From Schistocerca nitens (lineage: Eukaryota; Arthropoda; Insecta; Orthoptera; Acrididae): 64,000 nt of DNA. The translations under genes were made by a program, and so were the position numbers. Positions 10,240 to 23,854 of this stretch are shown here, piece after piece. Position 1 is the stretch's first letter; the number at the start of each line of letters is the position of its first letter. The notes below the pieces were generated by a model. That model saw nothing but the letters and a program-made list of their open reading frames with translations, was not told where the DNA came from and did no database searches. The stretch lies in NCBI RefSeq assembly GCF_023898315.1, contig NC_064616.1, positions 646,408,974 to 646,472,973 of the forward strand, given 5' to 3'.

Positions 10240-11255
10240 TCACTGTTGACTTCCTGTTGGCCCATAAAAGGTTTTTATATTGTAATTGGGAGGGTGGTGG
10301 GCTGGCTTGCCCCTGGAGTAGCTGCAGATGGCACACCCAGCCAGCACTGGAGGGTGAAAGTCAAGGCGGTATGTCCACTGTGGATGGATCTGATTCCAGT
10401 GCCAGGCCAGGTGCTCCGGGCCAGATTCAACCTCAAATATCTGCTTCCTCCTATTGCCAACAATGACACCTTGGGTCCACCTGGGATTTGGCCCAAAAGC
10501 ACGAGCCCAGATGTGAGAGCCCATGTGATAACATCACTGTGCATTTGGGTGGTGAGCCAGACACAGCAGGTTGAGCAGGGTGTGTTGTCTGTATCCATGT
10601 AAAATTTCAGGCGGGCTACATCCACATCCATTCACAGTGGTGAATCAGTAGGTGGTGAGGAAGCTTGTGAGTGCTTCCCAGAGTTGGCAATCATAAATAA
10701 TTTGTGTATCTGTGTCTTGAATGTCATGAGCATCTGTTTGGTTTCTGAACTGGATGCAGGATGAAAAGGAGTAGTAGTCAAGTGCTGAATGCCATTGTGC
10801 TCACAAAAATTTTGAAATGCAGATGCCGTGAACTGAGGGCTATTGTCAGAAACCGGGGTGAATGTTCCCCCTTTATTGCAGATATGACTTAGCTCCATAG
10901 TAATTGTAGCCATTTGTGCAACATAGAGGAAGTTAGTGAGAGCATCAAAAACTAGCCACCACATTTCTCCTAGGAATGGACCAGCAAAATCAACATGCAA
11001 TTTTTGCCAGGGATGGTCAGGGCATAGCCAAGGGTTGAAACATTATGCTGGGGCTGACTGATTGTGGGTACAGGCATGGCAGTTCTGGAAGGTTTGTTCA
11101 ATGGCAGTGTCAACCCCAGGACAATACACATTACACTGCACCATTGCCTTCATTTTACACATTCCCCAGTGTGCAGTGTGGAGGAGCTTTAGAATGTGGG
11201 GGCAGAGCATGGAAGGGACTACCATCTGGCATTCAGTATCATGCATAGTCAACAA
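10240..11255 (-). pseudogene. pol: integrase of Gypsy-2
   Basis: The minus-strand segment 11043-11255 has the zinc domain (H-T-A-H-W-G-M, Y-C-P-G-V, C-H-A-C). At 10632-11000 the core shows H-V-D-F-A-G-P-F (first Asp), V-S-D-N-S-P-Q-F (second Asp) and a region where N-G-x-A-E should be, here S-S-S-E. The GPY/F module is at about 10400-10520 (F-G-P-N-P-R-W-T-Q-G-V-I-V). Stops and frame changes separate the parts. Confidence 0.85.
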
Positions 11256-11530
11256 AATGACTTCCCTGTGTTGTTAAACATATAATGTAAAGAAATATAG
11301 GTGTGCCGTTCTGGGTCAGTGCAGTTAGGCAGGTGCTCCGGTCAACCCAGCTGTACAATTGACAACACCCTGCAGTTCATAAAGGGTGAGTCACTGATTT
11401 GCATTGAAGGCAAAACACAGCACCTCATGCCTATCAGATTTGACATATGGACCACACAGCAACTGAGAAAGTGTGTCCTCATTGGAGTGCTGTGTGGTGG
11501 GTTGATAACACATCTCATAGGTATAGTTAC

Positions 11531-12475
11531 TTAGGAACACAAGCTGCCATGGCAGCCACTATGCTGTTTTATTGTGAAGCCTTGAATGTAATGGGCTGCT
11601 CTGTGCCATTGGGCATATTTTTGGGACAGCACAGCACCAGTGCCACATTGTGACACACCAATGGCAAGCACTAAATGCATGTTGGGATGGAACACTGCTA
11701 AACAAAGGGCTGACCTAAGGCACTTCTTACGTTGCATGGAAGCCTTCTGGCATGCCTCTGACAACACAAATTTAACATCTTTTCTTACACCATTAACTGA
11801 ACAAAAGTGAGATGGGGGTCTGCATTAGGAATAAACTGGGCACAATAATTTAATTTACCAAGGAACTACTGTAGTCCTTTGAGGATTTTAGGAGCCAATA
11901 AGTTAGTGACTGCATCCACATGACTCTTTGTATCTATAAATCTACCTCTACTTAATGTGTGTCCCCAATACGTGACAGTTGGCTGAAACAAACTACATTT
12001 GTTGAGACAACACTGCATGCCTTGGATTTGGAGCAGTTCAAATATCATCTGTAAATTGCAAAGGTGCTGCTCCTGTATGGACCCAGTAACTAACAACACA
12101 TCTAAAGAACAACACAGTTGAAGATACCTTGGATAAATTGCTCGAGATCTCTCTGAAATACTGTGGGAGTGCCCATGACTCCAAATGACTTTGGCTGATC
12201 ATCTGTGGACAATCGAAAGTATGCATTAGCAAGATTTATCTTTGGAGGAGAGAAAAAGGTGTTCAGGCAATTTAGCAAATCATTCATATGACCAAGGAAA
12301 TGGATACAATTGACATTTGTTTGAGCATTAATGGTAGACTCAAAATCACCACAAATTTGAAGTGAGCCATTTGGTTTCTTAGGCATAACACTGACCATAG
12401 CCCACTGGAAAGATAATACTGGGGATATAACACACCCACATTGCAACATATCTAGTTCTACAATAATCATGTAGG
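11531..12475 (-). pseudogene. pol: RT C-terminal half and RNase H of Gypsy-2
   Basis: Minus frame 12102-12470 covers RT fingers and palm: M-P-K-K-P-N-G-S-L-Q-I-C-G-D-F. The next frame (11866-12099) continues with L-L-V-T-G-S and Y-W-G-H-T-L-S, and 11531-11767 holds RNase H remains (L-V-L-A-I-G-V-S-Q-C-G, where T-D-A-S is normal, so the catalytic Asp is lost). The YMDD box falls at the break between frames near 12100 and is not intact. Confidence 0.85.
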
Positions 12476-12592
12476 CTGAAGCAATAAATTAAAATTTTTA
12501 CCAGTGTTGGGATTCAAACCCAGGTCTCCTACTTACTGGGAAGATGCACTATCCACTGCATCACTATGGCTACCACAGGTGCACGGAATATC
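12476..12592 (-). repeat. tRNA-derived SINE-like segment
   Basis: On the minus strand an A-box-like stretch (12552-12566) and a B-box match (GGGTTTGAATCCC, 12509-12521) lie at tRNA spacing, followed by an AT-rich tail. It directly abuts the LINE fragment to its right. Confidence 0.7.
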
Positions 12593-14465
12593 CTAGTAGA
12601 GAGAAGGTGTTGAATTATTTGTAGCGTTCATAGATTTTACGTACAACCAAAATTTTTGGGGGTTATTTTTAGAATCTGCAGATAAAATATTGCTTTCAAA
12701 TTTGTTGAAAGACTCACTCATTGACCTTTTGACAGCTACTTTCATTCTGCATAATTTCTGTTTGTCAGCGGGGCAGTGACTATGTTTAAAATGACTGTGC
12801 AAAATTCTCTGCTTTCTTAGTAACTTCCTAATATGTTTGTTGTACGAAGGTGGATCCTTTCCCTACCCTATATTTTTGCTAGGCACATACTTCTCTAGCA
12901 CATGGTGGACAATACCTTTAAATTCCAACAAAAGATACTCAATATCTTTGTGTCCTGCAGTGAATGCTTGGAGCTCACTATGAACATATTCAATAATGAC
13001 ACTTTTCTTTTCTTTCCCAAACAAGAAAACTCTATGCTTTTTTTTTTCTTTTTTCTTTTTTTCAACTTCTACTGAAATAGAAGCCACAATGACATTATGG
13101 TGACTAATACCTTCTTCTAGATTTACTTCCTCAAAAAGATCAGGTCTGTTTGTCACCTAGATATCTAATATGTTCCCATTTTGAGTCGGTTTTCTAACCA
13201 ATTGCTCAAGGTTGTACGTTGAGAGCACTCGTAGAATAATGTCACATGAGTCTTTGCTTCTGCCCCCTGTGATAAACGTGTAATTTTCCCAGTCAATGGA
13301 TGCCAGATTTAAGTCTCCACCTATAACTAATGGATAATATGGATATTTATTTCCTATGTACTCAAGACTTTCTTTGAAATGTTCTGCGACGTTTGTTGTG
13401 GATGCTGGTGGTCTATAAAAACATCGTAATAAAATGGTCAATCCTTGTCTGATTGACAGCTTTATCCACAGCTTTATTTCACAGTCCGATCCAGTATCGA
13501 TCTCAACTGCATTTAAAAGCTTTTAACTGCAATGAACACACCACCTCCCATAGCATCACTCCTATCCTTCCTAAACATTGTCCAATCTGAGTTCAAAATT
13601 TCACTGCTATTTATGTCTGGTTTCAACCAGCTTTCGGTACCTAATACAATATTGGCATTGCTACTGTTTATTTCGGAGAGTAACTAGGGGATCTTGCTAC
13701 AGACACTTTGACAATTTACTAACATCAGATTTAGCGTATTTAAATCCTTTGGAATGACCTGTTTAGGAGAAACTAACAACTTTTACAGTTGGCACACCCA
13801 CATCAGTGTCATGAACTGGTAATTTTTCAGGCCAACGGTTTGTTTCCCATGGGGAGGAACCTAATCTAAAAGACCCACATGTGCACGCCACTAGTACTGT
13901 GCTACCCATGTAGCTGTTTCCTGTGTGTAGTGCACCCCTGATATATCAAGGGGCATCCTACAACCTTCCACCCCATGGCGTAGGTTGAGGAATCTACAAC
14001 CATTTTCGTCACAGAGTTGACGTAGCCTCTGGTTTATATTATCCACTCGACTCCTGACCAGAGGACCCCGGTCCACCCTGGGTATGATGCTGCAAATCAT
14101 CAGCTTTGCTTCCACTTCTCAAGAGATGGAGGCCGTCTTAGCCACTTTAGCTAGCTGTCGAAAGGACCCAAGGATTTCCTCAGAACCCTGGCGACAGGCA
14201 TCATTGGTGCCAACACGTGCAACAATCTGCAGCTGGCTGCACCCCGCACACTCAATAGCCACCAGAAGAGCCTCTTCCACATCCCAGATAAGGCCCCACA
14301 GCAAGCACACCGAGTGAACATTGGACTTCTTCCCTGCCCTAGCCGGTATGTTCCTGAGGGGCTCCATGACCCGCCTAACATTGGATCTCCCAATAACTAA
14401 CAAACCCCTACCCCCATGAGCCTGTCCGGACCTCACTGATACAAATTCCAATTCAAATCTCAGCC
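12593..14465 (-). mobile_element. CR1-like LINE fragment (esterase-like and endonuclease regions) inside Gypsy-2
   Basis: On the minus strand, 13891-14451 encodes an SGNH/esterase-like ORF1 domain: G-R-S-N-V-R-R-V (normally G-D-S), V-G-T-N-D and a late G-V-H motif. At 13157-13441 comes an endonuclease part (C-F-Y-R-P-P, then I-G-G-D-L-N-L), and 12593-13156 holds the linker before RT. RT is absent, so the 3' half is missing. It interrupts Gypsy-2 RT: gypsy sequence stops near 14466 and resumes near 12475. Confidence 0.8.
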
Positions 14466-14955
14466 CATTGCTTTAACTTGCTTCCACATGGCAAAACGCA
14501 CTGGACAAGATCTGCACAACTCAGGTACTGCTGACTGCTTTAAGGATATATGGACCTAGAACCCTGTTGCACAACCTAATGTAGGTTCAAACAGATGCTT
14601 ATATAAAGCAGGCAATATATGCAGTTTTGTGAATGGGATCACAGTTGAAACTAGATTAAGCTTGTTCTGAATTTGAAAAGCAAAATGTGCACAACCAGCC
14701 AAACCACAAATGTTAGTTGTTGGAAAGCTGTAGCAAAGTTAGTTGCCAAACTATATTTCTATATTTACCTTGGATGATGATCTGACCCCAAAAGAAGATT
14801 AACTGGTCATTATACATCACTGTTTTGTGTTAAGGAAACTGCTGCAGCTTCAGGGAGCCAATGTCTCATTAATCAGAGACATGGCCATGCCTGTGTGCAG
14901 CGAGAAATTTACAATCACCCCATTAATGTCCAGTAGCAACATGAGAAGCTGCAGC
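14466..14955 (-). pseudogene. pol: protease and RT N-terminus of Gypsy-2
   Basis: The minus strand of about 14850-14955 reads L-D-I-N-G-V-I-V-N-F-S-L-H-T-G, then M-S-L-I-N: an aspartic protease with His in place of the catalytic Asp of DTG. From 14620 to 14466 the segment leading into RT matches Gypsy-1 (H-I-S-L-K, then C-P-V-R-F-A-M-W-K-Q-V-K). It is cut off by the LINE insertion. Confidence 0.75.
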
Positions 14956-15029
14956 CCACCTGCTGGTGCCATGGGCATGGACAATGATAGCAGGTAGTAT
15001 GCTGATGGCTAATGTTGATATACACTGGC

Positions 15030-15075
15030 CATGGCAGACACTCGTGAGGTGCCCCAGTTAGCAGCATGCAAAACA
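15030..15075 (-). pseudogene. gag: CCHC zinc knuckle of Gypsy-2 gag
   Basis: The minus strand keeps the C-x2-C-x4-H-x4-C spacing (C-F-A-C ... G-H-L-T-S-V-C), with one stop inside it. Confidence 0.65.
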
Positions 15076-15757
15076 GATAATGTCAGAGTACAGCCAGTGA
15101 TGCCATTGGTGCTATGGGCCACAATATGGCCACGATTTGGTGGCTTGAACGTTTTTGGAGTCCTCTGACAATGACATGGAGGAAAACTTTGCATGACCCT
15201 CTGTTTACTTTGGGACAAACTGATGGCGAACAAAGCACTTCTGTTTGTGCGTGACGGGGATCGGTAACTACTGTACTAATTGCTGAATCCTGTGTCATAT
15301 GAATGGGTGCTCAGCAAATTGGATGATGAAGTTGACTTGAAGTCATCAGTTGATTGCAGAGCACAATGGCAACTACTAGTACTAACAGTATCAATGTCAG
15401 AGGAATCATGAAACATAGCTTGTGCAGTTACTTTGTGAGCTTCGGCAATTTTTAACAATCAAGGTGGGATCAGACACCTCTAAAGTCTTTGCCCAAATTT
15501 CTCAATCAGTAGTGAGATGGAGAATAACATCATGGATCAAGGAGTCCATATATGGTGCCCCAAATTTTTTGCAGGAAAAACTACACTTGCAGAGCAAGCC
15601 TAATAGGCCAGAAGCCCATTCTGCATTTGACTGCTTACATTGCTTAACACATTGACTGCCACATTCTTGGTGATGGATGTTTCACCACCAGGCCACACAA
15701 GGCACTCATCATTAGGCATGTGCCTCTGGTGAGGCTGGTGGTGGCCACACGTCAGCT

Positions 15758-16330
15758 TCAGTTGTGTAGTTCTGCTGTGGCCACTGGCAGCCCTAGGGTG
15801 GTCTGTGTGTTAAACTTGAACCTAGCTGCAACAATGTGAGCTTTGTGACCATAATAGTCAATTATCAAGCCACAAACACCAGAAAAAGTTGAACTATTGT
15901 GATCTGAAAGAGGACACAATTTTTGCACCACTTTGTACAGTTCACTACTAGAATACAGTAAGCGCACACAAAGAAGTTCAGCATCAGTTATTTGACTTAC
16001 CTTACGGTGAAGAACAAAATGATGTAAATAGACCTCACCACTCTTGAGTGCCTCATCCAACAAGCAAATGGGATAGGGGAGGCAAGCAAACCACAGCTGC
16101 TGACTGTTGTTAGTTGAGGAGGAACTGTAACATCTGTGTCTGCTGTTGTTGGGGCAATTCTCACTGTTTAGATTGTTGTTGTTGCTGCTGCTGCTGCTGC
16201 TGCTGTAGTAACTGCTGCTACCACAACTTTTGAAACTCAGGGTCCAAGCCTCACTGGAACAGCTGCAAGATGAGAAAGTTCTCATCACCACTCTTCTACC
16301 CCACTCCATGTAGGTAGAATCCAGTTTATG
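15758..16330 (-). pseudogene. gag: gag capsid region of Gypsy-2
   Basis: A minus frame of 216 codons (15758-16408) overlaps the capsid. D-A-E-L-L-C-V-R-L-L-Y, L-Y-K-V-V-Q-K-L-C-P-L and H-I-V-A-A-R align with matching positions in Gypsy-1 gag. A CAG/CAA run (16170-16206) upstream would give poly-Gln in one frame and poly-Ser/Asn in the frame shown, so the true frame changes there. Confidence 0.75.
16170..16206. repeat. GCT/GTT trinucleotide run
   Basis: About seven GCT units preceded by GTT units, within Gypsy-2 gag. Confidence 0.9.
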
Positions 16331-16379
16331 ATAACTCATGCTGGTGGTAATGTAGACACTGGTGGAATGAAACAGGTTG

Positions 16380-16740
16380 TTCCATACGTAAATGGCAATG
16401 GAGATCATGAAGTGAATGAATAACTAAAACAAGTCCACAGCATAGCAAAGTCATCTTAAGCATATACAACAATCCAGAGAGCAATACAAACCATAAATGT
16501 AAATGAGGAAAGGTCAAAACTCTACTATTCAGTGGCACATAACTAAAGGCTTGTGGCTAGTGAGAGACAGGCTAGAAAAAGCTCGGCTGGGATATTCAGC
16601 AGTAAACATGCATAGAGGGAAGTGCCACCTCATGTGGTTGCTGTGCCACCTGTTGCCTGGAGCCTGAGTATCTCTGGCATGTTCACCTTATCAGTACTCA
16701 GGCTGGGTGGGAAATCCTTATTACTGTAAGGTACAAAAGT
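16380..16740 (-). repeat. 5' LTR of Gypsy-2
   Basis: Direct repeat of 9490-9865 in the same orientation, diverged by many substitutions and small indels. Ends are not resolved and I could not find a convincing primer site. Confidence 0.7.
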
Positions 16741-16973
16741 GTAGAACAAATGAAATTATATTAATCAATAAAAAATTGCTCAGCCAGCCCAGGAAATAGA
16801 TGGGGAAGTGATGTCTAGCAGCTTGAAACTGAATCCCACAGGCAGAGGAGCTGAGAGGCCATAACAGGCCCTCCAAGTGCAACTGTCTGACAAGATGGGT
16901 CAGATACACACAAGGGCACTCATATCCATGGGGAATGGGAGGGGGCTGCAACCTCCCCTAGCTTGCATGAAAA

Positions 16974-16974
<1 letters not shown>

Positions 16975-17018
<44 letters not shown>
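16975..17018. repeat. (AT)n microsatellite
   Basis: About 44 bp of pure AT dinucleotide. Confidence 0.97.
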
Positions 17019-19399
<2,381 letters not shown>

Positions 19400-19400
<1 letters not shown>

Positions 19401-19690
19401 CTGAAGATGTAGTGTCAACTGCAACCTGGATCACAGTATCTTCATCTTTAGGATTATAATCTCAGTAACTTCATTTGCTAATGAGTCTAAAAGATTGTTT
19501 CCCACAATCCCTACAGGACGTGGGGTCCACAGAAATACACTTGAGCTTCCAGTATCATGAAGGTGTGAGGAAAGAGATTGTGTATGACTACAGATTAGGA
19601 TATTTTAGCTAGTGGGATTGGAAATATTATGAAGGGCTTGGATAATGAGCACTAATTCGTCTGTAAATATACTTGGACAATGGTGATGGC
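19400..19690 (-). mobile_element. LINE RNase H fragment
   Basis: The minus strand reads S-I-F-T-D-E-L-V, then N-I-L-I-C-S, then L-W-T-P-R-P-V-G-I-V-G-N-N, followed by a D-S-L-A pattern. This matches the A-E-L, S-D-S and V-x-W-x-P-S-H-V-G-I-x-G-N-E motifs of RNase H domains in I/R1/Jockey-type LINEs. Several catalytic residues are replaced and one stop interrupts it. Confidence 0.55.
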
Positions 19691-20164
19691 CCCAGAATGT
19701 GTGAAAGAATAGCTGATGTGACTGTCAAACTCTGAGTAGACAGTGTAATGGGTGTTTGACTATTATGAATACAAACAAAAAGGGGCACTTAGAGGACAAT
19801 CAAACAAGCAGGTAACCCCAATATAAAGTGGTCTGGAAACAAATGGTTTCCCAACACAAGGTATTGTGACTGAGTACATGAACACCTTATAACAGAATCC
19901 TGTACAATCGAAACAGCATGTATACACTTCAGCGCAAACACATTACAAGTGTTCCACTTTGCCACCGTTTATGGGATGGTAGGATTCTGCACATCTCCTC
20001 AGTGATGTCTGTACATGGTCAAAAATGTGAGTCAAGTTTCGAGTGCATTGACAATCATCTGCAATACATTCCTTGAGTTCGACATTATCAACAGGGTTGG
20101 AATTTAAGATAGCTTTTAAATATTCCCAAACAAAAAATCTAATGGGCTGGGGACTTAGGAGGTC

Positions 20165-20345
20165 ATGATGGCAAAATGGATTCATATTTTGGAAATCTGC
20201 TGTGATATATGAAAATTTGTGGCAGACCAGTACTCAAACCTGGATTTCCCACATATTGCAAGCAATCATCTTTAACTGCTTCAGCTATCCAAGCCACCTC
20301 CAGGACCAATTCAAACCTCCACATGTCATGGAGTCTACAACCGTT
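20165..20345 (-). repeat. tRNA-derived SINE
   Basis: On the minus strand an A-box-like segment (20277-20292) and a B-box-like GGTTTGAGTAC (20230-20240) are spaced as in a tRNA. Ends are not defined. Confidence 0.6.
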
Positions 20346-20423
20346 ATGCTTGCACATTTTGTGGTTCGGGCACAGGGAGAGACAATTATTTTATCATCAT
20401 TTTAGCTCATCGATGCATAGATA

Positions 20424-20538
20424 CATCATTGATAGTTACAAAGTCTGTGTTTATACAGTGTATCTTCTTCTCTGAAGGACATCGTACTGTGAAGACACAG
20501 ACACTGTATAAACATAAACATTGTAACCATCAATGATG
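20424..20538. repeat. Imperfect inverted repeat
   Basis: CATCATTGAT...TTATACAGTG at 20424-20460 is repeated in reverse complement at about 20502-20538, arms of ~37 bp with about five mismatches around a ~41-base loop. Confidence 0.8.
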
Positions 20539-20587
20539 AAAGTTGTGGTATTGGTGAGCCCCAACTAATAAACTAGTCAAAATGCTA

Positions 20588-21999
20588 CACTACTGGCCAT
20601 AAAAATTGCTACACCAAGAAGAAATGCAGATGATAAACGGGTATTCATTGGACAAATATATTATACTAGAACTGACATGTGATTACATTTTCACGCAATT
20701 TCGGCGCATAGATCCTGAGAAATCAGTACTCAGAACAACCACCTCTAGCCGTAATAATGGCCTTGATATGCCTGGGCATTGAGTCAAACAGAGCTTGGAT
20801 GGCGTGTATAGGTACAGCTGCCCATGAAGCTTCAACACGATACCACAGTTCATCAAGAGTAGTGATTGGCGTATTGTGATGAGCCAGTTGCTCTGTCAGC
20901 CACCATTGACCAGACGTTTTCAATTGGTGAGAGATCTGGAGAATGTGCTGGCCAGGGCAGCAGTCGAACATTTTCTGTATCCAGAAAGGGCCATACAGGA
21001 CCTGCAACATGCGGTCGAGCATTATCCTGCTGAAATGTAGGGTTTCACAGGGATCGAATGAAGGGTAGAACCATGGGTCGTAACACATCTGAAATGTAAC
21101 GTCCACTGCTTAAAGTGCCGTCAATGTGAACAAGAGGTAACCGAGACGTGTAACCAATGGCACCCTATACCATCACGCCGGGTGATACGCCAGTATGGTG
21201 ATGATGAATGCACGCTTCCAATGTGTGTTCACTGCGATGTCACCAAACATGGATGCGACCATCATGATGCTGTAAACAGAACCTAGATTCATCCAAAAAA
21301 ATGACGTTTTGCCATTCGTGCACCCAGATTCATCGTTGAGTACACCATTGCAAGTCCTCCCATCTGTGATGCAGCATCAAGGGTAACCGCAGCCATGGTC
21401 TCCGAACTGATAGTCCATGCTGCTGCAAATGTCGTCGAACTGTTCGTGCAGATGGTTGTTGTCTTGCAAACGTCCCCATCTCTTGACTCAGGGATCGAGA
21501 CGAGGCTGCACGATCCGTTACAGCCATGCGGATAAGATGCCTGTCATCTCGACTGCTATTGATACGAGGCCGTTGGCATCCAGCATGGCGTTCCGTATTC
21601 CCCTCCTGAACCCACCGATTTCATATTCTACTAACAGTCATTGGATCTCGGTCAGCGCGAGCAACAATGTCGCGATACGATAAACCATTATCGGGATAGG
21701 CTACAATCCAACCTTTATCAAAGATGGAAACGTGATGGTACGCATTTCTCCTCCTTAACACGAGGCATCACAACAACGTTTCACGAGGCAACACCGGTCA
21801 ACTGCTGTTTGTGTATGAGAAATCGGTTGGATACTTTCCTCATGTCAGCACGTTGTAGGTGTCACCACCGGTGCCAACATTATGTGAATGCTCCGAAAAG
21901 CTAATCATTTGCATATCACAGCGTCTTCTTCCTGTCGGTTAAATTTTGCATCTGTAGCATGTCATCTTCGTGGTGTAGCAATTTTAAGGGCCAGTAGTG
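20588..21999 (-). mobile_element. Complete Tc1-like transposon (1.41 kb), inactive
   Basis: Terminal inverted repeats of about 29 bp (starting CACTACTGGCC) match with two differences and are flanked by TA on both sides (20586-20587 and 22000-22001), the usual Tc1/mariner target duplication. The transposase is on the minus strand. Its HTH region is at 21330-21527 (R-D/T-V-R-R-H-L-Q-Q-H-G-L-S-V-R-R-P-W) and the C-terminus at 20723-21106 ends in K-A-I-I-T-A-R-G-G. Frameshifts and stops separate the pieces, and the second catalytic Asp context is lost. Confidence 0.93.
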
Positions 22000-22001
22000 T
22001 A

Positions 22002-22640
22002 TTTACCAGCACTTAGGTCTAAAATCAAATGAGGGTAGTGTATCACTTTGTAATTTACACCTCATTTGCAGTGTTTTGAAATAAACCTAGCCTTAGACAT
22101 TGAGAGTGTTGTTATTTTACTTGGGCATTCATCATGTTGGGGAAACCATTGGTTCCTGGACCCATGTTTACTATAATTATTTGCTTGTTTTATTGTCCTC
22201 TACTCACAACTTTCATTTGTAGCTGTAATAGTCAAACATCCTGTGGAGCCATGGAACCAAGAAAGTCACAGCGGATTGAGAGAAACAAGTGCTAAAATGC
22301 AGAGGGTCCTCTCATTTACTTTGGTCCAGTGAAAAGGTCCAATCACACCTCTGGATGAGGTATGCACCATGAGGGGGGGGGGGGGGGGGGCATGAAGGTA
22401 ACCTGAGGAGCTGATTCAATGAAGAAAGGAAGAAGGATGAATGAAGAAACTCCAGGTGAACTACTACCGGAACAAAATCCCCTCATCAGAAAAGGTAATG
22501 GTGATTTGGTGTTCAGGGTAGCTAAGGACATATATTGCATAATTTACAGTAACTCCCCTATTATTTGTTTTAGAGCAGAGATAACATCTTCACTCTAAAA
22601 CAAATAGAAAAATGCTGACAGTTAAACTTGGAATTTCATA
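22002..22640. other. No recognised gene; contains 18-base G run
   Basis: A pure G run occupies 22373-22390. The rest shows no recognised feature. Confidence 0.5.
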
Positions 22641-23000
22641 TTGCATTTATCAACTTCAAATAAGATTTTGATAACGTAAACAGTTCTAAACTGTGTAACA
22701 TTATGAGCATCAGAGGCTATTCCCCCTATTTAATTGAAATACTAAAAAGAATACAGCAAATAGTTAATATTTTAATGAGTACTAAAAGGACTAAGAATAT
22801 TAATCTAACAACAACTTAAGACCTAAGAAAAAGGGTGTAACATTTCACCCATGTTATTCAACATATACACTGGCCATACCCACTAGAGAACAGAAAACAG
22901 AGATAAGCCCCAGAATGAAAATAAATCATGATACAGCAATAAATGTTTTACTGTTAACAGATGACTTAGAGTCATGCAGAAAGGGAAGATTTCCAAAGAT
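22640..23000 (+). mobile_element. LINE RT fragment (RTE/L1-like style)
   Basis: The plus strand reads D-F-D-N-V-N, then R-G-Y-S-P-Y-L-I-E-I-L-K, then K-G-C-N-I-S-P-M-L-F-N-I-Y, then I-N-V-L-L-L-T-D-D. These match RT blocks, with T-D-D in place of A-D-D. It is decayed across frames and no ends are seen. Confidence 0.65.
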
Positions 23001-23624
23001 TGACTTGAACAAAACTGTCAAAGAAGATAACTTGACTTTTGGATCATTTGCTGGAAACATCAGTCTTCTGCTGACCACAAGAAAAGCTGTTTTGTGCCTA
23101 GTATTTTTTGCTTACAAATTGACGTCAGCAACAGTGGATCTCTGTAAGATATACTATTATGACATTTACCACCTTACAGTACAACTACACATGACAGAAC
23201 AAAATACACTACACAAAATCCAATTCTTACTACTGGGGTATATACATGTGGAGTCAGTCATCTTAAGTAATATAAAGATCTCTTTCTTGCAACTCATGGT
23301 TAACTTGCTGCTACCATTTGTGTTATAATCCACGTATACACCCAAATACTTACATATAGACAAAGTTGTTTCATGACACAGTGAATTGTTTGTTCACTAC
23401 TCCCACAGTTAACTGAGGTACATCATATAGTGTGATTCTTATCCTGTACCTATTTCTTTCTGTTACCTGTGCAATATTATACATTATTTTCTGAGCATTA
23501 CTTTCCATCCTCTAAATGTGTTTCTACGAAGCAATATTTTTTTTCAGTGACACAAATGTTTACAGGTTTCCATAAAAGTACAACACAATACACTATGAGC
23601 AAGGTTTTGAAGAGATCTAAGAAT
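23000..23624. other. No recognised feature
   Basis: A 137-codon plus frame (22915-23328) begins inside the LINE relic and has no motif I recognise. Confidence 0.4.
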
Positions 23625-23634
23625 ACTCCTGCTG

Positions 23635-23844
23635 AACTCCCTGGAAGATTAAAACTGTGTGCCGGACTGAGACTCGAACTCGGGACCTTTGCCTTTTGCG
23701 GGTAAGTGCTCTACCAACTGAGCTACCCAAGCACGACTCACGCCCCGTCCTCACACCATTACTTCTGCCAGTACCTCATCTCCTACTTTCCAAACTTCAC
23801 ATCAGCGCACACTCCACTGCAAAGTGAAAATATCATTCTGGAAC
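23635..23844 (-). repeat. tRNA-derived SINE (SgRP1-like), with inverted tail
   Basis: Flanked by a perfect 10-bp target duplication ACTCCTGCTG (23625-23634, 23845-23854). On the minus strand the tRNA-like head has an A box (23714-23725) and B box (23671-23684), followed by GGCACACAGTTTTAATCTTCCAG. The same family is at 63560-63835. At its other end (about 23796-23844) the SINE tail segment is present in reverse orientation. Confidence 0.9.
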
Positions 23845-23854
23845 ACTCCTGCTG

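Larger units (their letters stand above)
9490..16740 (-). mobile_element. Ty3/gypsy LTR retrotransposon (Gypsy-2), decayed
   Basis: Two diverged direct repeats (about 9490-9865 and 16380-16740) act as LTRs around gag, protease, RT, RNase H and integrase relics, all on the minus strand in canonical order. A 2.0 kb insertion (about 12475-14465) splits RT, leaving about 5.3 kb of original element. Gag and pol align by eye with Gypsy-1, so they are related families. Many stops and a lost protease Asp show it is old. Confidence 0.85.

Noticed and set aside
15758-16408. Ser/Asn-rich 216-codon protein as a host gene
   Set aside because: The Ser/Asn run is a shifted reading of a CAG/CAA repeat, and the rest aligns with gypsy gag between two LTRs.
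22915-23328. 137-codon plus frame as a gene
   Set aside because: Its start lies inside a decayed LINE RT and no domain or splice context supports it.
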